A stretch of 64,000 nt of DNA from Nostoc calcicola FACHB-3891 (GTDB lineage: Bacteria; Cyanobacteriota; Cyanobacteriia; Cyanobacteriales; Nostocaceae). Under the pieces are notes generated by a model that made no database searches, had not been told where the DNA came from, and was given only the letters and a program-made list of their open reading frames with translations. The number at the start of each line of letters is the position of its first letter. Position 1 is the stretch's first letter. This document shows positions 62,335 through 64,000 of this stretch, piece by piece. The DNA lies in the NCBI RefSeq assembly GCF_014697355.1, contig NZ_JACJRQ010000018.1:62001-126000 (forward strand), written 5' to 3'. The translations under genes were made by a program, and so were the position numbers.

Positions 62335-62459
62335 CAGACGCAACCAAAATAAATACCTAACCATCGCCAATTCCTGACAAGGGTTGGCGCTTGAATTATT
62401 ACTTGTGAAGTTGAAATCTAATCTTCTTGATTTCGTCGAATTGTGCGCGAAACAAAGAG

Positions 62460-62718
62460 TATAGCGGTTCCCATTCAGATGCGGTACAACATTATATCGC
62501 CAGGTGTAGGGAACAGTCCCGTGCTGACTTTTCACGGGATCTGGAAAACCTCTCTCTAAATCTCTCTCCTACAAGGAGAGAGACTTTGAATCTTCCCCCT
62601 TCCCTTGTAGGGAAGGGGGTTAGGGGGTTAGGTTTTTCGTTGGCTTTTCCACATGACGTGAAAAGTCAGCACTGCCGTGCCCCTACAGGTGTACCTCAGT
62701 AGTTCGGGAAACGCTATA
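62460..62718. mobile_element. MITE-like element, TATAGCG family copy C, host of a nested insertion
   Basis: Ends TATAGCGGTTCCC and GGGAAACGCTATA match at 12 of 13. The inner parts TGTAGGGAACAGTCCCGTGC and GCACTGCCGTGCCCCTACAG resemble the two halves of the family's central palindrome. They are split by a 152-bp inverted-repeat element (62521-62672). Confidence 0.6.
62521..62672. mobile_element. MITE-like element, copy 2 of the 7903-8038 family
   Basis: Perfect 16-bp ends GTGCTGACTTTTCACG and CGTGAAAAGTCAGCAC. The inner sequence (GGAAAACCTCTCTCTAAATC, GGAGAGAGACTTTGAATC, GGGAAGGGGGTTAGGGGGTT) closely matches copy 1, but the outer arms do not share the sequence of copy 1. It is inserted into the TATAGCG copy C. 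Confidence 0.62.
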
Positions 62719-62762
62719 TTCTGACTCCTGAATTCTGACTCCTGAATTCTGACTCCTGACTC

Positions 62763-63779
62763 CTATTTATTCATATTATTCTGCACATAAACTTCTCTGA
62801 CTGGAAAGGGAATACTAATCCCTGCTTCCTGATAGCGTTTGTGCAATTTTTTAATAAATATATGTTTACCAATGCGCTGGTCAAAAAATTCACTGACTCG
62901 CATATATAGCGTGAAATCTATACTAAAATCACCAAAGGTGTGAAATCTAATATATGGTTCATTGGCAATTAACTTGGGTGCAATTTCTTGCATAACTTCC
63001 TTCGCAACTTCCACAGTCACTTTTTCAACTTGTTCCAAGTCACTATCATAACTGACACCGACATTAATCGTTAAAGTTATTTCTTTCGCGGGTAAATGAT
63101 AGTTAGTGAAAATTGCCGACGCTAATTTAGAATTTGGTACAATTACTACGTTATTGGAAACTTCTTTGATTGTCGTATTGCGCCATGTGATGTCTGTAAC
63201 ATAACCTTCCTGTCCAGCATCTAGTTTAACATAGTCTCCGGTTCTAACTTGCTTAGAAATAATTAAGTAAAAACCAGAAAATAAATTTGCTAGAGTGTCT
63301 TGAAGTGCCAAACCAACTGCTAGACCACCAATACCTAAAGTCGTGACAATTGGCGTAATTTCAACACCGACAGTTTGTAATAATATTAATGTTCCCAAAA
63401 GTAAAACAGTAGCCTTAGCAAGATTAGAAACGAGTGAAGTAGGAACTCCTTCTGCCCTTTGAATAAATAAATTAACAAAACCAGCAGTAAGTCTCGCCAA
63501 GACTAAGGTCACTGAATACAAAAATGCGATGGTGAGAATTTTTTGCAGCACAGTGACAACATCTGGTCTCAGGGGAGAACTGAGAACTGCCCAAAAAAAA
63601 CCGCCAATCACAAACCAAATAAAGGTCATGCGGTGCAGGGAGTGAAATATAATATTTCCTCCGGCAATCCGTTTATTTTTAACGAATATTTCGAGTTTTT
63701 TGAAGATAACTTTTTCAGCAATTATTCCAGCCAGTAAACCAGCTAAAATAAAGGCGATCGGCGGAATCCATTCCATCAT
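62763..63779 (-). CDS. Small-conductance mechanosensitive channel (MscS family)
   Basis: About 338 residues from ATG 63779; the upstream in-frame TTG 63821 adds an implausible polar extension. Four to five membrane segments, then the pore-lining helix GIGGLAVGLALQDTLANLFS, the beta domain (DYVKLDAGQEGYVTDITWRN, VIVPNSKLASA) and the C-terminal alpha/beta part. Opens on membrane tension to release osmolytes. Monocistronic, ending at GAATTCTGACTCC tandem repeats (62719-62762). Confidence 0.92.
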   Translation of the reverse strand: MMEWIPPIAFILAGLLAGIIAEKVIFKKLEIFVKNKRIAGGNIIFHSLHRMTFIWFVIGGFFWAVLSSPLRPDVVTVLQKILTIAFLYSVTLVLARLTAGFVNLFIQRAEGVPTSLVSNLAKATVLLLGTLILLQTVGVEITPIVTTLGIGGLAVGLALQDTLANLFSGFYLIISKQVRTGDYVKLDAGQEGYVTDITWRNTTIKEVSNNVVIVPNSKLASAIFTNYHLPAKEITLTINVGVSYDSDLEQVEKVTVEVAKEVMQEIAPKLIANEPYIRFHTFGDFSIDFTLYMRVSEFFDQRIGKHIFIKKLHKRYQEAGISIPFPVREVYVQNNMNK

Positions 63780-63860
63780 ATCAATTTTCAAGTTTGAGTT
63801 TGAGATTAAAATAGTTAACAATGTTGTTGTGATTATGGCTAAATTTTACCTTGTTAGTTG

Positions 63861-64000
63861 TCAGAGTTTATAGCCAAGTTGTTCGACTTGGCTAATTATT
63901 CGTTGTTGCCAAATAATTTTTTGGCGATTGGAGTTTGTCCACCATTGGGGGATGGTAGTGAAGTAATTGGGATTTTGTAGATTATTGTTACCCTGTTGTT
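63861..64000 (-). CDS. C-terminal end of an unidentified protein (partial)
   Basis: The frame is open from the right edge to a TGA at 63861, giving 45 residues: FTTIPQWWTNSNRQKIIWQQ and RIISQVEQLGYKL are included. The amphipathic composition and lack of stop codons suggest a real C-terminus. No family recognised. It would be cotranscribed with, or upstream of, the MscS gene 81 bases further on. Confidence 0.5.
   Translation of the reverse strand, partial: QQGNNNLQNPNYFTTIPQWWTNSNRQKIIWQQRIISQVEQLGYKL

Overview
The window looks like chromosomal DNA of a filamentous, probably heterocyst-forming cyanobacterium (Nostocales). The evidence is the abundance of the octamer GCGATCGC (HIP1), the phylloquinone genes menA, menC and menE, a cyanobacterial-type glutamate-cysteine ligase, large CBS/PAS hybrid kinases, an SLH-domain protein, a PEP-CTERM remnant, and spacers packed with short palindromic repeats and polypurine tracts. 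All assignments come from reading the translations by eye; no searches were run.

Layout. 1-2.2 kb: 3' end of a type II NADH dehydrogenase, msrB and an MgtC/SapB membrane protein. 2.7-4.6 kb: ssuD and ssuE (alkanesulfonate desulfonation). 5.0-7.8 kb: glcE and glcF (glycolate oxidation). 8.2-9.5 kb: two small proteins, one TerB-like. 9.7-15.4 kb: a three-subunit molybdenum hydroxylase (paoABC type) whose catalytic subunit is separated from the other two by about 2 kb holding a PhyH-like dioxygenase gene and MITE-like elements. 15.7-16.5 kb: a secreted ADP-ribosyltransferase-like protein followed at once by a small cytosolic protein. 16.9-23.3 kb: an FAD monooxygenase, a LysM/M23 envelope peptidase, trmL and gshA. 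24.7-28.4 kb: a 1236-residue hybrid histidine kinase. 28.4-30.8 kb: tRNA-Thr, tRNA-Tyr, nadA and a metallophosphoesterase.

31-35.8 kb, next to tRNA-Ser, is the most accessory-looking stretch: a four-helix-bundle protein, a NACHT NTPase with an N-terminal helix-turn-helix, small ORFs, a ribbon-helix-helix-like protein, a SAP-like protein and a VapBC-type toxin-antitoxin pair. 35.9-39.8 kb is the phylloquinone block (a DHNA-CoA thioesterase gene converging on menA-menC-menE). 40.4-49.1 kb: proA, a subtilisin-like protease with six propeller-type repeats, an aldehyde dehydrogenase, a glutamate-receptor-like channel, mazG and a DUF2227 protein. 49.3-53.9 kb: tRNA-Val, a two-RCK channel protein, leuC and leuD. 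54-64 kb: a Ser/Thr kinase, an alpha/beta hydrolase, an SLH protein, a VOC protein, an SDR, an MBL-fold hydrolase, an MscS channel and a truncated ORF at the right edge.

Most operons are short (ssuDE, glcEF, paoAB, menA-C-E, leuCD, vapBC); the rest are single genes split by repeat-rich spacers. The most notable observations are: low-complexity inserts of the spacer type in frame inside both menC and menE; several families of small inverted-repeat elements whose copies differ in sequence but keep complementary arms, one pair nested and two with apparent target duplications; the NACHT/toxin-antitoxin island; the secreted ART-like protein with a possible partner; and a bacterial glutamate-receptor channel whose pore loop lacks TVGYG. 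No CRISPR array, rRNA or intact insertion sequence was seen.
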